A stretch of 64,000 nucleotides of DNA from Hemicentrotus pulcherrimus (GCA_003118195.1 BEXV01000364.1:30962-94961); one strand, 5' to 3'; shown: positions 1 to 13,070, numbered from the stretch's first letter. The notes: generated from the sequence alone by a model not told the origin. Numbers and translations are program-made.

Positions 1-2200
1 GGGGGGTTGGAGTGGAGGTAGGGAGGGGCGTGAGTAAGCTGGTATGATACTATTTACCGTGATCAACGAAACAACTAAATGGTCTTGGTGATGTCTTTGC
101 AGCATATTTGACACAACGGCCAAAGGCCGCAATAACGGACACGTTAGTTAACATCAAAGAAGATATGACACGAGTGTTTTAAAAATGAACGAAGCATAGG
201 CACATAATACGTGCTCATTAAAGTCTGTTCAAATGCTCGCTAGCATGTCTTTGGTCCAGTAAATGTTTAATAACTCAGAAATAGTGCATACGTCCCAACA
301 TCTTTTTATTTATCCCGATCAGAATAAGGAGGTACGTAACATTAAAAAAATAATAAAACAATGCCTTTGAATATCAACAAGTTTATAAATCTCTTGGAAT
401 GCTCTTGGAATGATGCTACGCACAAAAGTATGTTTTTATACGATGTCCAGTATCACCTGAGGATTGTCATAAGACAAACCGAAGAGGGCGTAATACAAGT
501 ATATTTATCTATCTGTCCATGGGAGACAAATGTTCTTTGATTCTCTGTGTTGACCGAAGTGCAAAGAATAGTATAAGTTCTGCGTGTTCAGTTCTGTCGC
601 AAACAAACTTTTCAGCGGGAGAATATCCCATATAGCGTGTACTACTATCCTAAATACCCTCAATCGGTAAAGCGAGAAGCCATTTGATGAAGAATTCACA
701 CAGAGGCGTTTTCTAAAGGGTTATTTCGGGCAATTACAACCTATGGTGCTCATTTATCATCGCGCATTGATTTTCATGTGCCCCATCATTTACAAGTAAT
801 GATTCGATAAGCAGCTCTTCGTTACGAGGCAATTTATTCGAATTGTTCACGGGTATAGGCTATATTAGGGGGTTGAATGACATCCGCAGCAAAGGTCACC
901 TGGCCTGCACGAAGCACCGTGCAGGACGGGAGATTTGTGAGAACACATGTGGGTACATTTGAGTTTCAGATAGGAACACACAGCTTAGGGTGTTCAACAT
1001 GATGTTCACAAAATAGCCCCAGTGACCCCGCACTTCTTTCCACTATGTACAGCCATGGCCGATGCTTAAACTTAATTGATTTTAAGCTACGCATGGCGTC
1101 GACGAATTTAAAATATGATGGATATACGTACACGAAAATATAAAGGATAGATTTGGGATAAGACCTAACCATTTGCAAAAAAAGATAGTGTTGGACAATT
1201 ATGTTGGATGAAAAAGTCTATAAAAAATATATATAAATAAGAAGAAAAAAAAAGAGACATAAACATTGCCATTCTTAACCAATAAATGTATATGATTAAG
1301 CAACTCTAAACTGAATGAGATTTTTATTGATCTATAATTTGATGTGAATTTCTTCAATTACTTGACATTAACTTGATAATGTATATTTTTGGAAAGGAAA
1401 TCCTGCCATTAAAAGAGCAATTTTGTCCTTGACAAAATCAATTGACGGTGGAAAACAAATCCGCCTGATTGCCCATTAAACAAGAGTAATCAATTATGCC
1501 TTCTAGGCAGTCAACAATTAAGTTTAAATTGATTTCAATCAACGGCAGTAAAAACGCAGCTGATGAGTTTTGATAGGGAATGAATCAATAATTAATGTAA
1601 CAACATACCGGCTGTGTTTAATATTTCCCTAAATTTTAACCGGTCTAGCCCACGAGGGAGCGGGATAATGTAGGTATCTCCTGGACAGATTTGCGCCACA
1701 CGGGCAAGCAAATTGAATCCTTTTCCCCCGGGAAATTACGATTTGTTAGACACAGAGCGAGAGAGAATGCAAAGCAATCGATTGTATTGACGGAACGCGA
1801 GGTGCGAATAGTTATGTGCAGTGATGACAAGTGTCACGTGCCATAACTCGGTATGCGATTAAACGCTTCATGATTAACATGCTAGATGGAACTTCAATTC
1901 GGGGTAATTACCATCAGCATATTTAGCCGATTAATGTTGACAAAAAAGATTTGTTCATCGCTCACTCATCAATTTCTATACCATCTGCAGAGCAAATTGC
2001 CTATCTCATAAGCAAAGGCCAATTTTCTTACGATGCATGCATGTTTCAGCAAATAGACAATGATATTAACACAACAAAAATGTGACACCGTTTTCTCTCG
2101 TCTACCTGTCTGCAGATAGAGTCAACTACACAAGTTTTTTCTTCAGTAAATTAGGTCCCGTTGAGTAATGTATGTTTTACTCTATGTTTAACCCTAATAA
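1..2200. other. AT-rich non-coding stretch, no gene seen
   Basis: I see no coding region or RNA gene in this stretch. The open frames are 60-70 codons and resemble no family I know. The part around 1380-1520 is rich in short AATTA/TTAAT-type words of the kind homeodomain proteins bind, but such words are common in AT-rich DNA and prove nothing alone. Confidence 0.6.
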
Positions 2201-2462
2201 GGCCGAGGGGGGGGGGGGCATTATGGCCCATCCTCCACGATTTTTCTGATTGCTCGGAAACGCTTATGGATGGCGCTTTTGTCGTATTATTATTCAGAAT
2301 GGTCTAATGAATAGTGAAAAAGAATGATTAAATATGAATAATGTATGATTTATGGGTAAAAATGTGATTTTTATGACTTTATTTGCATAAATTACCATGA
2401 ATATGCAAATGAGGCCGATATTTTAAGGGGCGGGGGCCATAATGCCCCCCCCCCAGCCGAAC
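2201..2462. mobile_element. MITE with G-rich terminal inverted repeats and TAA target duplication
   Basis: The left end carries a G run followed by CATTATGGCCC, and the right end carries its inverted copy, GGGCCATAATG followed by a C run. The terminal inverted repeats therefore share at least 20 bp. TAA lies directly outside both ends (2198-2200 and 2463-2465). A 3-bp TWA duplication is the known hallmark of PIF/Harbinger elements, so this is probably a non-autonomous Harbinger-like MITE of about 262 bp. The interior is AT-rich with no ORF of note. The outermost bases match less well than the G-run core, so the exact ends are uncertain by a few bases. Confidence 0.6.
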
Positions 2463-5228
2463 TAAGACCTCCAATAGCCTGGCCTTTTTAGGGGTAATTG
2501 AAGACCACGATTATGTAATATAAGCCTTAAATTCCTTCTTTACTGTACAACACGATCACAACTATCTCCGACAAATCAACTCAAGGACATTTCAATACCC
2601 TTTTGTTTTGCCTGACGAAATCACGTTTGGATACGTCATAGTCACGTTCACACATTTCAACAGGTTACGGGCAAGGCTATTGAAACTGCTTTTCGAATGT
2701 AAGTGCTATCGTTTTGTTTACCATGTCCAAGCAATTAAATCGAAATTATAACAGTTTAAAATTAAAGAAAAAAAAAAAAACGAACATTAACATCGGATCA
2801 ATGAGTAAGTTGTTGCTCTTCCCTTCCCCAAATTGCAGTTTGAATTTGTCTCTTTCTGTAAATCAACTCAAAATAAGTTATAAAGTAGAGTCTTTGCTCT
2901 TAATCTTCCCACCAAAAGAGTGACATATTTAATACAGAGGAGGCTTCAAGAAAGATAATCCAGCACAACACACTTGAAAAGGTTAGTAAACTTGAAGCAA
3001 AGCATTCGAATGATCGCATACGGACTCTATTTCTGATACGCTTCTAATCACTGCGTTACACACTCCCCGAATATGCATGAACTCTTTTTGTCTTCTCTTT
3101 CTTTTTTTCAACATGCATAATTAGCTCCCTGGCTGCATAGGCAAAGATATAAGCAACCTGTAGATTGAGATTGAGCTGATTGAAAACAAAGCAGAAAATG
3201 AAAGCCACGAGTTGGCCTGGGCATTGATTTTTGCCGCGTCGCAGATCTTAATAAATCCAACCTAGGGTGCTAAGGAAATGTTCACACTGCCTCAAAAGAT
3301 CATCCACGAGAATGTCATTTATTATTGCGATTCGTGCGCAGCCTCGGAAGTGCTCACACATCTTAAGCATGACTAGGAGTGGTCTACATCTACAGACAGT
3401 AGCAACATTACGAGGGGCTGTCCACCGCTATGATGCTGTGCAGGATATGACATCTTGGGAGCAGATGAAACGGCTCGTTTTAGGATCGAACTCTGATGAG
3501 TGTACATCTTTCCCGTGTTCATTCTCCGGGGACCGGGGAAGGCATCACCAGATTTGGTGAGCTTGGATACATGGAGCTGGATAGGGGGATGGTAGGAGTT
3601 GGATAAGATAAGTTTTGGGGTTACGGCAGTTCTAAATAGCTCATATCACTAAGATATAAGAACAGTAGTAAACGGGCGAGTCCTCTTTTAATTTCATATG
3701 TGTACTATTTTGCAACACTTTTCGAAATTCTCGACGAATGTGGCGAACGACCTCTTTTGTATCACCCCTACATTCCCATCAGACTCCCCCTCTCATCATT
3801 TCCCTGTCCCCCATAGTCTCTCAAAGCCTCTTCATTTATATTCTTGTGATGGTTGAAGGTTAATGTCTCCAAATCAACGTGATTCATCCAACTCTTGGAA
3901 GTTTACGCTGAACGGTTGAAACACTTTAGGCAGTAAAATGAGAGATATCAGCGAATACCAAATCATCCCAATAGATCATTTAAGACGATTCCTCGAAAAG
4001 AGTTAGACAATATGGTATGCTAAGAATAGTTTTGAGTTCATGTGTTTCAAGTTCAAACACAGCTTATTATTCGAAAGCATCTTTAGTTAAACTGGCTGCG
4101 GAAAGAATTGTCTGCCACTGAGTAATACAATGAACACCGCTCACCATTTTCTTCTTTCTCTTGTTGCATCTGCTGTGTGTAGAGTTTCACACCAGGCATA
4201 TATATACAAATATGCAAATATGAATTGTGGGAAATGAAAATGAAACAATAATGGTTCGTAGCTCTATCACATTTCCCATTTCCCCATGATGATTTTGATG
4301 CAATTGTTGAAAACCTGTGTCTGACGGGAATCGAAATGCCTTGAACACTATGCCACAGAGACGGGCAATTGGTTTGGATCACGCCACATTCAATTGACCT
4401 ACAGTTTATCGGCTGTTAAAAACTTCATCCATAATATTTTAAAGTGTGATTGTGCTTGTGTGCGTGTGTGTTTAGAACTTTTTAACTTTTCAAACTTTAT
4501 CTGACAAACCTATCACCATCATCAAAGAAAAAAGTTCACTGAATCGAAAGAATACCGTAAAGAGCAATTACTGATTGCTTGCTCAGAAGTTTTCGAACAG
4601 TTTCATGATGCCTTAGTCTAAAAGATATGTTATGTCAAAATGCATAATGAAGGACTGGTACCCTAGGCAGGATACTAGCGGCAACCATTTGTTGACCAAG
4701 GACAATGGCCTATACTCAGGACAGTCTATTTCTCAGCTAAAATATTGCACCGAACGTAAACGGCGCAACGTACCAAAATTCTTAAAGAATAGCATTCTTA
4801 ACTTCCTCTTTTTTTGAGCTTGCCTCGTTTTATCAATGACCATGATTGAAGTAATTTAATTGTTTGGATAAAATGTTCCTTTTCACGTTCTCTGCCGCTG
4901 CTGCTTTCCACTTCATCGATTTGTAAATTGAGTCCGACGCTCGGAGCGAACGATCGTGCTGGAAAACAAGATTCAATTCTACAAGGTATCATAATGCCAA
5001 TCCGCAGACAGAAATTACCATCTTAATCATATCGAAGGGACTAGGGAATCTATTCTCTTGAGGGGCCCAGGCATATTGTTTATCTTATCTCGAGAGAGTT
5101 GTTTCTGATGCCAGCCAGAAATTCGCTACTTCGTTAGCTCCTCCGTAGCTACTGAGGGGGGTAGCACTGAATCAGTCTAAACTGTCCCGAGAACTTAACG
5201 GCAAGGAAAGTGACGTGCAAATATTGAG
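2463..5228. other. Non-coding stretch, no gene seen
   Basis: Short frames only; the longest, 97-99 codons at 3267-3560 (+) and 4083-4382 (-), look like nothing I recognise. A tRNA-like pair of words (TGGCATAGTGTTCAAGG then TTCGATTCCCG on the minus strand, about 4325-4375) lacks any anticodon arm and I do not call it a tRNA. Confidence 0.55.
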
Positions 5229-5790
5229 CAGGCAAATTATGGAAAACATACCTGCGGGCGAAAATGAAAACTTCAAGGAAAAAGCGTTCTAAAGAACAAT
5301 TTCATCACACTAAACAAATTCGACGGTTCCTGGAATACTTAAGTGACGGATTGAAGAGATACGTTAACAGCTTATATGAGAGGTATTTATAGTGTTCAGA
5401 CAAAAGATGTTCCGTTATACACAATCTAAAGGACAAACGGATACTGACACAAATATATTCCAAGAAAGGTATTTAAACAGGTAAATAATGGAAAACAAAC
5501 ATGTGGGCTAAAAGAAAAACACCAAGAAAAAGGGTCTAGAAAAAATGTAATCGCACTTAACGAATTCGACGTTTTTTGGAACGCTTAGGCGACGGATATG
5601 AGTTGAGAATCCAGACAACTATGAAAGAAAAATAGAACTTGATTTCTTTTCAACCTTTTTGTATCTTATTCTCTGCTGTTCTTGGGGCCAACAATTTTTA
5701 TTCCCAAATATAACAAAATATTATTTCAAAAGTATTCTGTTTTATAGAATCTAAAGGGCGTAATGCCACCAATATATCTAAGGCAGTTTA
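5229..5790. repeat. Decayed tandem duplication, two units of about 250 and 310 bp
   Basis: Unit A starts near 5229 (CAGGCAAATTATGGAAAACA) and unit B near 5479 (CAGGTAAATAATGGAAAACA), an offset of 250. Similarity continues through the words AAATTCGACGGTT / GAATTCGACGTTT and AGTGACGGAT / GGCGACGGAT. The unit ends also match (CACAATCTAAAGGAC at about 5420 and TAGAATCTAAAGGGC at about 5744), but there the offset has grown to about 325. Unit B has therefore gained, or unit A lost, about 75 bp. Both copies are diverged by many substitutions and neither holds a shared ORF. Confidence 0.65.
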
Positions 5791-6033
5791 CCTTTTTTAA
5801 AGGAGTCTGTCAAGTATTGATGAAACGTTGCATGCACAATTTAATATTCAAAGCATGTTCCATTACATTATCGACCGAATTCACAAAGGAGGTTGAATAG
5901 GAATTTGCTTTTCATGACATTGTATAATGAAGTTCATCTGGCTGTCAAACGCGTGGATAGCATGCATCATCGAAGTAGTTTACTTTACATCCTACACACG
6001 GTAAAATCCCGCATGATGAAGATTTCAACTATA

Positions 6034-6420
6034 TACTATCATGAAGACAATAGTTATGCAAAAATAATCCAGGCTATTCAGCACAGTGAGTGTATTATTC
6101 CGGATAACACGATCACAGCTGCCCTCTGCGTAGGGTTCAAACCTGCTTGAGGATTCACCCCCGAGTCACTGTGTAAACACGTGTTTGAATATCATGCGAT
6201 GATAGCACGCAGGCAATAGTCAACGCTATTCCGCACAATGAGTCCCATATTAAAGTTTGTTTTCATATCATACGGTGTCATGTAAGGAATAGCCAAGTCA
6301 ATTAGTCAAGGCTATTCAACACAGTCAGTCCCCTACTCATGACCTATTTTTGTTTGACTATCATACGAGGATATCATGAAGGCATTGGTATAATCATACA
6401 GTCAAGGCTAACAAGCCCCC
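6034..6420. repeat. Degenerate tandem repeat with CTATTC-GCACA-TGAGTC core
   Basis: Three clear cores are visible: CTATTCAGCACAGTGAGT near 6074, CTATTCCGCACAATGAGTCC near 6226 and CTATTCAACACAGTCAGTCC near 6312. Each is preceded by a TATCAT(G/A)-type word and a (C/G)AAGGCATT- or CAGGCAATAG-like segment. A fourth, partial unit ends at GTCAAGGCTAACAAGCCCCC near 6405. Spacing varies (about 152 and 86 bp), so units have gained or lost sequence. No reading frame is kept through the array, so this is DNA-level repetition. Confidence 0.55.
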
Positions 6421-6674
6421 TATGTTCGTGTTGCCAATGACCCTGCAGTCTTCACAGCACCAAACATTCCACGTCTTGTTAGACAACAGGATAAATAGAC
6501 GCCAGGCGGAGGACAGAGTCCCACGAGGCCCCTAACCTCATTCAGACTATCAAAATTAATCATATGCCGATACAAAAACCGAAAAGTAATACATTTTTCC
6601 AGTCTGAACGAATCGTAAATCGAAACGTACGTTTGACTAACGTTTCGAAAGAAAACGCGATAAAGAATTATGGT

Positions 6675-6770
6675 ATTGGGCGGGGCTTATTGTGCACGCA
6701 CTGGTGATTGGTCAGCCGTAATATCAACCGACCTCTTTAAAACTAGTAGCTACGTTTCTCGAGACATAGC
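6675..6770 (+). promoter_or_regulatory. Promoter-like cluster: GC box, CCAAT box, TATA-like box
   Basis: Read on the plus strand: GGGCGGGGC (GC box, 6678-6686), GATTGGTCAG (inverted CCAAT, NF-Y type, 6706-6715) and TTTAAAAC (TATA-like, 6736-6743), so initiation would fall near 6765-6775. The order and spacing fit a classical RNA polymerase II promoter. No gene follows that I can recognise: the first ATG downstream (6799) opens only a 14-codon frame. It may serve an unannotated non-coding transcript or distant exon, or be chance. Confidence 0.25.
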
Positions 6771-6859
6771 TCCCTGTTATCCACCCCTTCGCTACACGAT
6801 GTTTTGTAAAACGACATACCTTGAAACTAATTTCGTTTGAATTTCCCCGAGTCTGAACG

Positions 6860-9800
6860 GGTTACAAGTCTCTACCCGACTTGATCGGCCCAGCGTGAAA
6901 CATGGTTAGTACACTGCTACGACTCCCATTTGTTGTGGGGTTCCTATCTCTTGTTTTATCTATTTTTGTCCTGATACTCCAGGGACTGTCTCGCTCCGAC
7001 CACCAACATGTTCACATCTTCACCTGATAATCTTCCTTTCTGGGCGTTTGCCCTAACGTGCTGAAAAATAACCATATATTGTTTTACAATCAAACCTACT
7101 GAACAAAACAAAATGGGTATATGGGACCATGCATACATGTGGCATCAAAACGTGACCCAAAGTTGGAGGCTATCATTCGTTCTATGTAGAATATAATGGC
7201 ATTTGAAGAGAAATTCTTTTCGTGTGTCATATTCTTACAAAAGGGCGTCAATACAGAGAGAAAGGTAATATTCTTTAAACAAGTCAAAATAATTGTCTCT
7301 TCATGGAAATCTCGATTCTTCCGAAGTAGCAATTGTATTGAATGTGTAGAATACACGAATAGCTGTGGATTGCAGTTGAAAACATCAGTCGTAAAGAGAG
7401 ACAAGCAAAACTAAGACAAAACAACCTACAAAGTTCGCCTTGCAACTTTGGAAAGGAGACATTCTATCAAGCTCCATTGCTTGTATTTATATGATATACA
7501 TGTACTTGCATAGATTGGTCTTTGATCACATAGGCCTTCTCGGATAACGTAAGATATAAGGGAGTCAGCTGCAACATGGAGGCTAAATATTTCAAAGACT
7601 TGTATGTTGTTTATGAATCAGTTTGACGTGGCGTGTGCAACATGCACTTCTCATTAAGCCAGACATGTTCATCTCGACGGGCCCCGCCTGGCTCAGAACA
7701 TAGCATGTCACATGACATTACTTTCCACACCAAACAAGTTGGCAGCTGCGAGTCACTTTTTATTTAGCCCCTCCAGTTCCTCCGGTAATACAAACACATT
7801 GGCATTTTAAGGTCGGGGTAAAGACAGGGTTAAGGGGCACACTATGCCAACAGGGGCTCAATTCTCAGTTATAGCAAGCAGTTGTCATATACCCGGCGGT
7901 AATTTGTTTATATTTGTTAGTTTATGTAGTCGATTCACTATTAAGCATAGTTAGTTTACAATAAATTTAAAAGAGGAATAGTCGATTATCAGGAATGAGT
8001 CCTATGTAAATCAGTACAATCATTATTTATCTCAAACGAAACGGTTGAATACAATATTATTCCACGATTCAGGAAAGAAAACATTTGTACTTATGCTTAC
8101 ATTATATTTCTGTTTATTGAATCGATAGAGTTTGATATGCTATTTCAAAGTACGAATTCAAAGTACGAGTTCGATCCTAAAACGAAGGTACTTAGTAAAT
8201 AGGGGAGCTGTCCTTCAGCAACAATGTCTACTCCTATTGGTCAAGAAGTTCCTGATATTTTGAAACAGAAATTCTTTCTGCAAATGTAAAGAAAATTGTG
8301 TAAACATGTTTTGAATACGAACGTATTTGCACAAAAACATGTACACAGAAATAGCTCCAGGATACAATCTAGCTAAATGTTTACAATTTCAAAAGAATTT
8401 ATAGACTACACATGATTTATCAGCACGCTTGATTGTTTTGCCTGAGTGAGAATTGACATGCATCATTCATCCATATTAGGCCCTATTATGTTCAGCGGAA
8501 GGATGGCAATAGAAGCAAGCCCTTGTGAAGTAAATCCTTCAAAAGTGTCTCGTTTAATTCCAACCTTGACGTAAACTAGGACAGGCCACATTAGGCTATT
8601 GTATTTATTTTGAACAAAATCTAGAATCACTCGGGTATTCGTCAATTTCCCATCCTTAAGTGGAGGCAGTGTTGTCAAAATGCTACGCGAAAATAAAGCT
8701 GATACATACAAACAAAACACTCTAAATTGTACTACTTTCCTTCACAATTTTGAAGTGAAAGATAAAAATACATTCATGAGCCAAAAAGTATTGATCTGTT
8801 CGTAAGCCATACAAAATTATACATTTCTGGTATGATATTCAGTCCAAGAAATGGTTTACTGAAAGAAAAAGTATTTTTTAATGTTTTATGATATTATAAA
8901 TCAATTAGTTTGTTGAATCTCTGATAAAATGCCAAGACATAGCTATTCTGTGAAGGTTCAGGAAGCTTACTGTGATAAACAAAAACGATACCAACCATAA
9001 CCTTAACTTTGTATTCACATTTTGTACACACATGCTAACAATTTATTACAAAAAAAAAGATAAGAGGTACTAAGAGAGTTAAACAAAAAAGAAGAAAAAA
9101 AAAAAGAAAAAGAAAATAGCTTTAAAGGGAGACCCTGACCAACTGACCAAGCTAATACCCTGAATCATCTTCATCTTTGATTATCCAACGCCCCCAAATG
9201 GCCTCAGGTTTCAGAGACATAAATCAGTGATAGCCTTCACTAATGAAATCTTCATTAGCCTTAAACAAACAGATGCGGTAATATCACGAAACGGGATCAC
9301 TTGTAAAACGGTGACAGCCGGGAATTAAGAGAGCAGACGCGCAATAACGCGTAATAACGCCGAAGTCGAACATGTCCGAAGAATATTGGGAGGCCAATTC
9401 CAGAAACAAGGGAGAAAGTGAAACCCTCCTTTGATCATGAAGCGACAAAGATTTTATTATAGATGTACGGGAAATGCAAGAAAGGTATGTAAAGAATATT
9501 TCATGTGTGTTTTGCCCTGATGTAACCCACCAGCAATCTACATATCACTATCGAATTCTAGCATAGACTTTGACATGTTAGCATGTAGGGTCCCGGGAAT
9601 GATGGGAACAATTCATATTACTCAACTTCATGAACTCGGAGACATATTTCCGGTGTTATTGATTATTGAGGGGCATCGATGTCAAATCTGATGAGAAATT
9701 TTTCGCTGACGGCGATTTGTTATTCCCTCTCTCTCTCATTTCACCTTTTCCCAGAATCCAGGGAACATCGTCCGATTATCCTACATGGGGAAAATTCGCT

Positions 9801-11874
9801 TCAATAAAGGACGGAATTCACCAATTCACAACTGGACGAATCTCTAAATGTATGACACTAAAGGCTTGTTAAAACATACCGCAGTAAACCGCTGCAAAAA
9901 CTGACTGCATTTTTGTTAGCGTGTAAATAAACGGCAACCGCGCATGAAGAAGATAATGCGCGTATTCTTTAAAGCGTATTCAACGTAAACGTCGTCGTAA
10001 AAAAAAAAAAAAAAACCCTCCGCGGTTATGAGGCGTCGTATCTGAGCGGGGCCTGATGGTTCGAGTGTGGGTGCCATCTTTAATCCCCGTCTCAATTTAG
10101 ATAGTAGAGTGCAGCCCCATACAAGGACATGACAGACACGGTAATCCTAAAGAAATAGGCAAACCCTAGACCGTGCAGAGAAGGAATGTATGATATAAGA
10201 CGTGTCCAAACATTTATTTGTAGTTGACAGACGACATCTGGAATTCAAAGATCTCCCATTACCGACAAAAAACTAACTTCTCTTAAAGAAATAGAACTTA
10301 CTTTTGTGTCCATTTCTCCCCCTTTCCCACATTAATGTAAACATTACTATGCAGTGTAAATTGCCGTCTTTAAGATACTACATTGCGATGTCCATGTGGC
10401 GCCTAAACGCCTGTAGATGTGGGAAAAGATCGAAATGGATAAGAAATGTCTTTGACAGGAGAACACAACGGGAATTGCATACATTGCGACAATTTTCTCA
10501 AATGACAAATCCCCCAATCTAGACTGATCGAATTTCAACCTAGCCTATCCCTAATTCATCGTGACGACCTCAGAATGAAATTCCGGCCAAAAAGAAGGAG
10601 AAGAAGGAAAGAAGATTTATATTCTTTTCACCTGTTCGATATACACGTGAGTAGAAGACATTGCTAGTTCGTGGTTTGTATGATACCTGCTCCTCTGACA
10701 AATGTTCTTCGATAACTTCCTACACAAATTTAATCCTTAACTTCAACCCTGGATCCTACATTAAACCTAACCTGAAACCAAATTACAACCTTAGCCTTAT
10801 TACCTTTGACAAACTAAAGCCCTGATAAACTCTTGATGAAACAAACGTCACATCATCGGATTTGTGTATACAATCAGTTACACCCACCAAGTGCAATTAG
10901 CATTACTCAGGTGTTAATACTTGCAGTCTTAATTGGGTTCAAGAGGTCAAGCCATTCCGATACTTGCAATTAAAGTATGAGACAGCGTTAAAATCCTTCT
11001 TTAAAAATGGTACGGATGGTAGATTTAAGGCTTGAACTCACAGAAGTAAAAGTACAGCCAACAGTCATCTAATGAAGATATTAACATGTTATTGGGTAGC
11101 GCAATTGTCTGCTAGCGACGGACAATGTGCCGGATTGAGTGAAAACAATGAGACTAGTTGTGCGATCACGTAGTGTGGTCGCTCATAGAGCTCCGTTGAA
11201 GAAGGGGCAATGTTTCCTTCGTCTAATTTGGTAAGGAGTTTTATCCAGAGCATTTATGTTCAAAATAGCAACAATACTAAACCGGGTCGCAAGAAAATTT
11301 CAAGAAATCACTTCATGGAGAATTCCATTGAATCATTTTATCGGTTTATTGCATAAAGAATCATGTTCGGAACATGTGGCATGTCATTTTAATTTTAACC
11401 CAATTTAAGGATGGACACTTTTCTCGAAAGCATTTGCGATCGTCTTAGTGGGAACAAAGGCATTGATTTTAAGCCCCGCAATCACTGGGTCACGGCTCAT
11501 TTAGAGTGTGTTGCAGGCTGGCGGATAATGGATATCATTCGCACAGTGCACTGCGTTTGTAAATACATATTAATCAATATGAGAAGGCCGGCCTATTTAA
11601 TTAAGGGTAGAATTTGTCAAAACAAGTTAGGCCCTATAGCTACGTGTCGCGGTTTTTGTGAAATGAGACACAATGAAACAAAATCAATGTGGAACAGTTA
11701 TGAATCGTAATTGATTTTAAATTCCAAATGAGCTGCTTGTGTTGCGAGTCTGGTGTCAGATTTATGTAGGTCATTTATACAGGGTACGATACCGCAGTAA
11801 AGATTATACCTACACATACTGTACATGATGCATGCTTACAGAGAGTGAAGAAGAAAATGAAGAGAATGACATTG
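6860..11874. other. Non-coding stretch, no gene seen
   Basis: Unique AT-rich DNA. Contents of note are an A-rich tract at 9049-9119, a run of 16 A at about 9999-10014, and a small CGCAATAA/CGTAATAA repetition near 9340. Open frames reach 102 codons (7096-7404, minus), overlapped by a frame on the other strand, and none is recognisable. Confidence 0.55.
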
Positions 11875-11918
11875 AAAAGAGAAAGAGAGAGAGAGAAAGT
11901 AAAGTAAAGAGGAACGAG

Positions 11919-11951
<33 letters not shown>
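11875..11951. repeat. GA microsatellite, left flank of gap
   Basis: Purine-rich tract with (GA)n and an (AT)n segment running directly into an N-run. The arginine/glutamate-rich and serine/leucine-rich frames here are microsatellite translations. Confidence 0.9.
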
Positions 11952-12130
11952 NNNNNNNNNNNNNNNNNNNNNNNNNNNNNNNNNNNNNNNNNNNNNNNNN
12001 NNNNNNNNNNNNNNNNNNNNNNNNNNNNNNNNNNNNNNNNNNNNNNNNNNNNNNNNNNNNNNNNNNNNNNNNNNNNNNNNNNNNNNNNNNNNNNNNNNNN
12101 NNNNNNNNNNNNNNNNNNNNNNNNNNNNNN
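11952..12130. other. Assembly gap (179 N)
   Basis: N-run bounded by (GA)n on the left and seven G on the right. The true length of the missing sequence may differ from the N count. Confidence 0.98.
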
Positions 12131-12179
12131 GGGGGGGTAAGAATGTGAATCGTTAATGAAAAGTCTTATCAATAATAGA

Positions 12180-12450
12180 AAAACACAAAGAAGGGGAGAG
12201 CATGGGGAGATAAATAGAGAGAGAGAGAGAGAGAGATGGAGAGAGAGACGTGAACATGGATGTAGACAGAGACGGCGGGAAGATAGAGAGAGAGGGGAGA
12301 GGAATGAGATAGAAAGACAGAGAAGAAGCGTGAGTGAGAGAGAGGGAGAGAGAGACAGACAGATAGAGAGAGAAAGAGGGGGGAGGTGGGGAGAGGGGAA
12401 GGAGATAAAGAGAGAGGTAAACAAAACAAAAAAAGAAGAGAGACAGAGGT
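12180..12450. repeat. GA-rich low-complexity block
   Basis: Imperfect GAGAGA/GACAGA purine tract of about 270 bp, almost pure R on the plus strand. Apparent 86-204-codon frames on both strands are translations of this tract and of the adjacent gap. Confidence 0.9.
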
Positions 12451-12769
12451 GCTAAAATATACGGTTGCCAGTTGCGATAAATCTGTCTTCTAGGAAACCG
12501 TAATAATCGAAGAAGTAAAATGGGTCATTTAGCACATTCACGAGTATTCATGTGCATCTAAATGTCTGCCTATTTCCGTTTCTCCCATTGCTTCTCAATG
12601 GGGATGGAGAGAGGGAAGAGAGGATGCACTATTGGGGGTACAGTCTTGCGTTAGTCTCCGACCACAAACCTGTGGCACTTGTGAAATATGTTAAGGAAGA
12701 AAATAGAAGGGTATCACTTTTCAATTGGGCATTACTACCAAATGTATGGGTGCACAAACGAGGTAAGAG

Positions 12770-13070
12770 AGAAAGGAGAAAGGAGAAGATGGAGGGAATG
12801 ACATGGAGATGTGCGAGAAAGGGAGGAAAGAGGGGGGGGAGAGGGGGGTGAGGGTAGAGAGGGAGATATGGGGCAGAGCGTGTGCAGAGGTTAGAAAAAT
12901 ATACAGGGGGCAATTTGAGAGGTGGTTGTGAAGAACAGAGAGAAGTTTGGGCAACATGACACACACACAAAGACAGAAAGAAAGAGCAAAAAAGAGAGAG
13001 AAAGAAGGAAGAGAGAGAGAGAGAGAGAGCGAGAGAAAGAGAAATATCGAAGAGATAGAAAGAAATAAAG
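12770..13070. repeat. GA/GGGA-rich low-complexity block
   Basis: Second purine-rich block, including GGGGGGGAGAGGGGGG near 12833 and (GA)n at 13009-13035. Frames here are rich in Arg/Glu/Lys on plus or Leu/Ser/Pro on minus and are not credible proteins. Confidence 0.85.

Noticed and set aside
4325..4375. tRNA-like words on the minus strand
   Set aside because: The A-box and B-box words are too close together and no anticodon arm is present.
6125..6140. Perfect B-box GGTTCAAACC
   Set aside because: No A-box at a suitable distance upstream and no tRNA fold; it lies within the degenerate tandem repeat.
10730..10815. Telomere-like AACCT words
   Set aside because: Only scattered, degenerate AACCCT/AACCTAACC words, not a tandem array.
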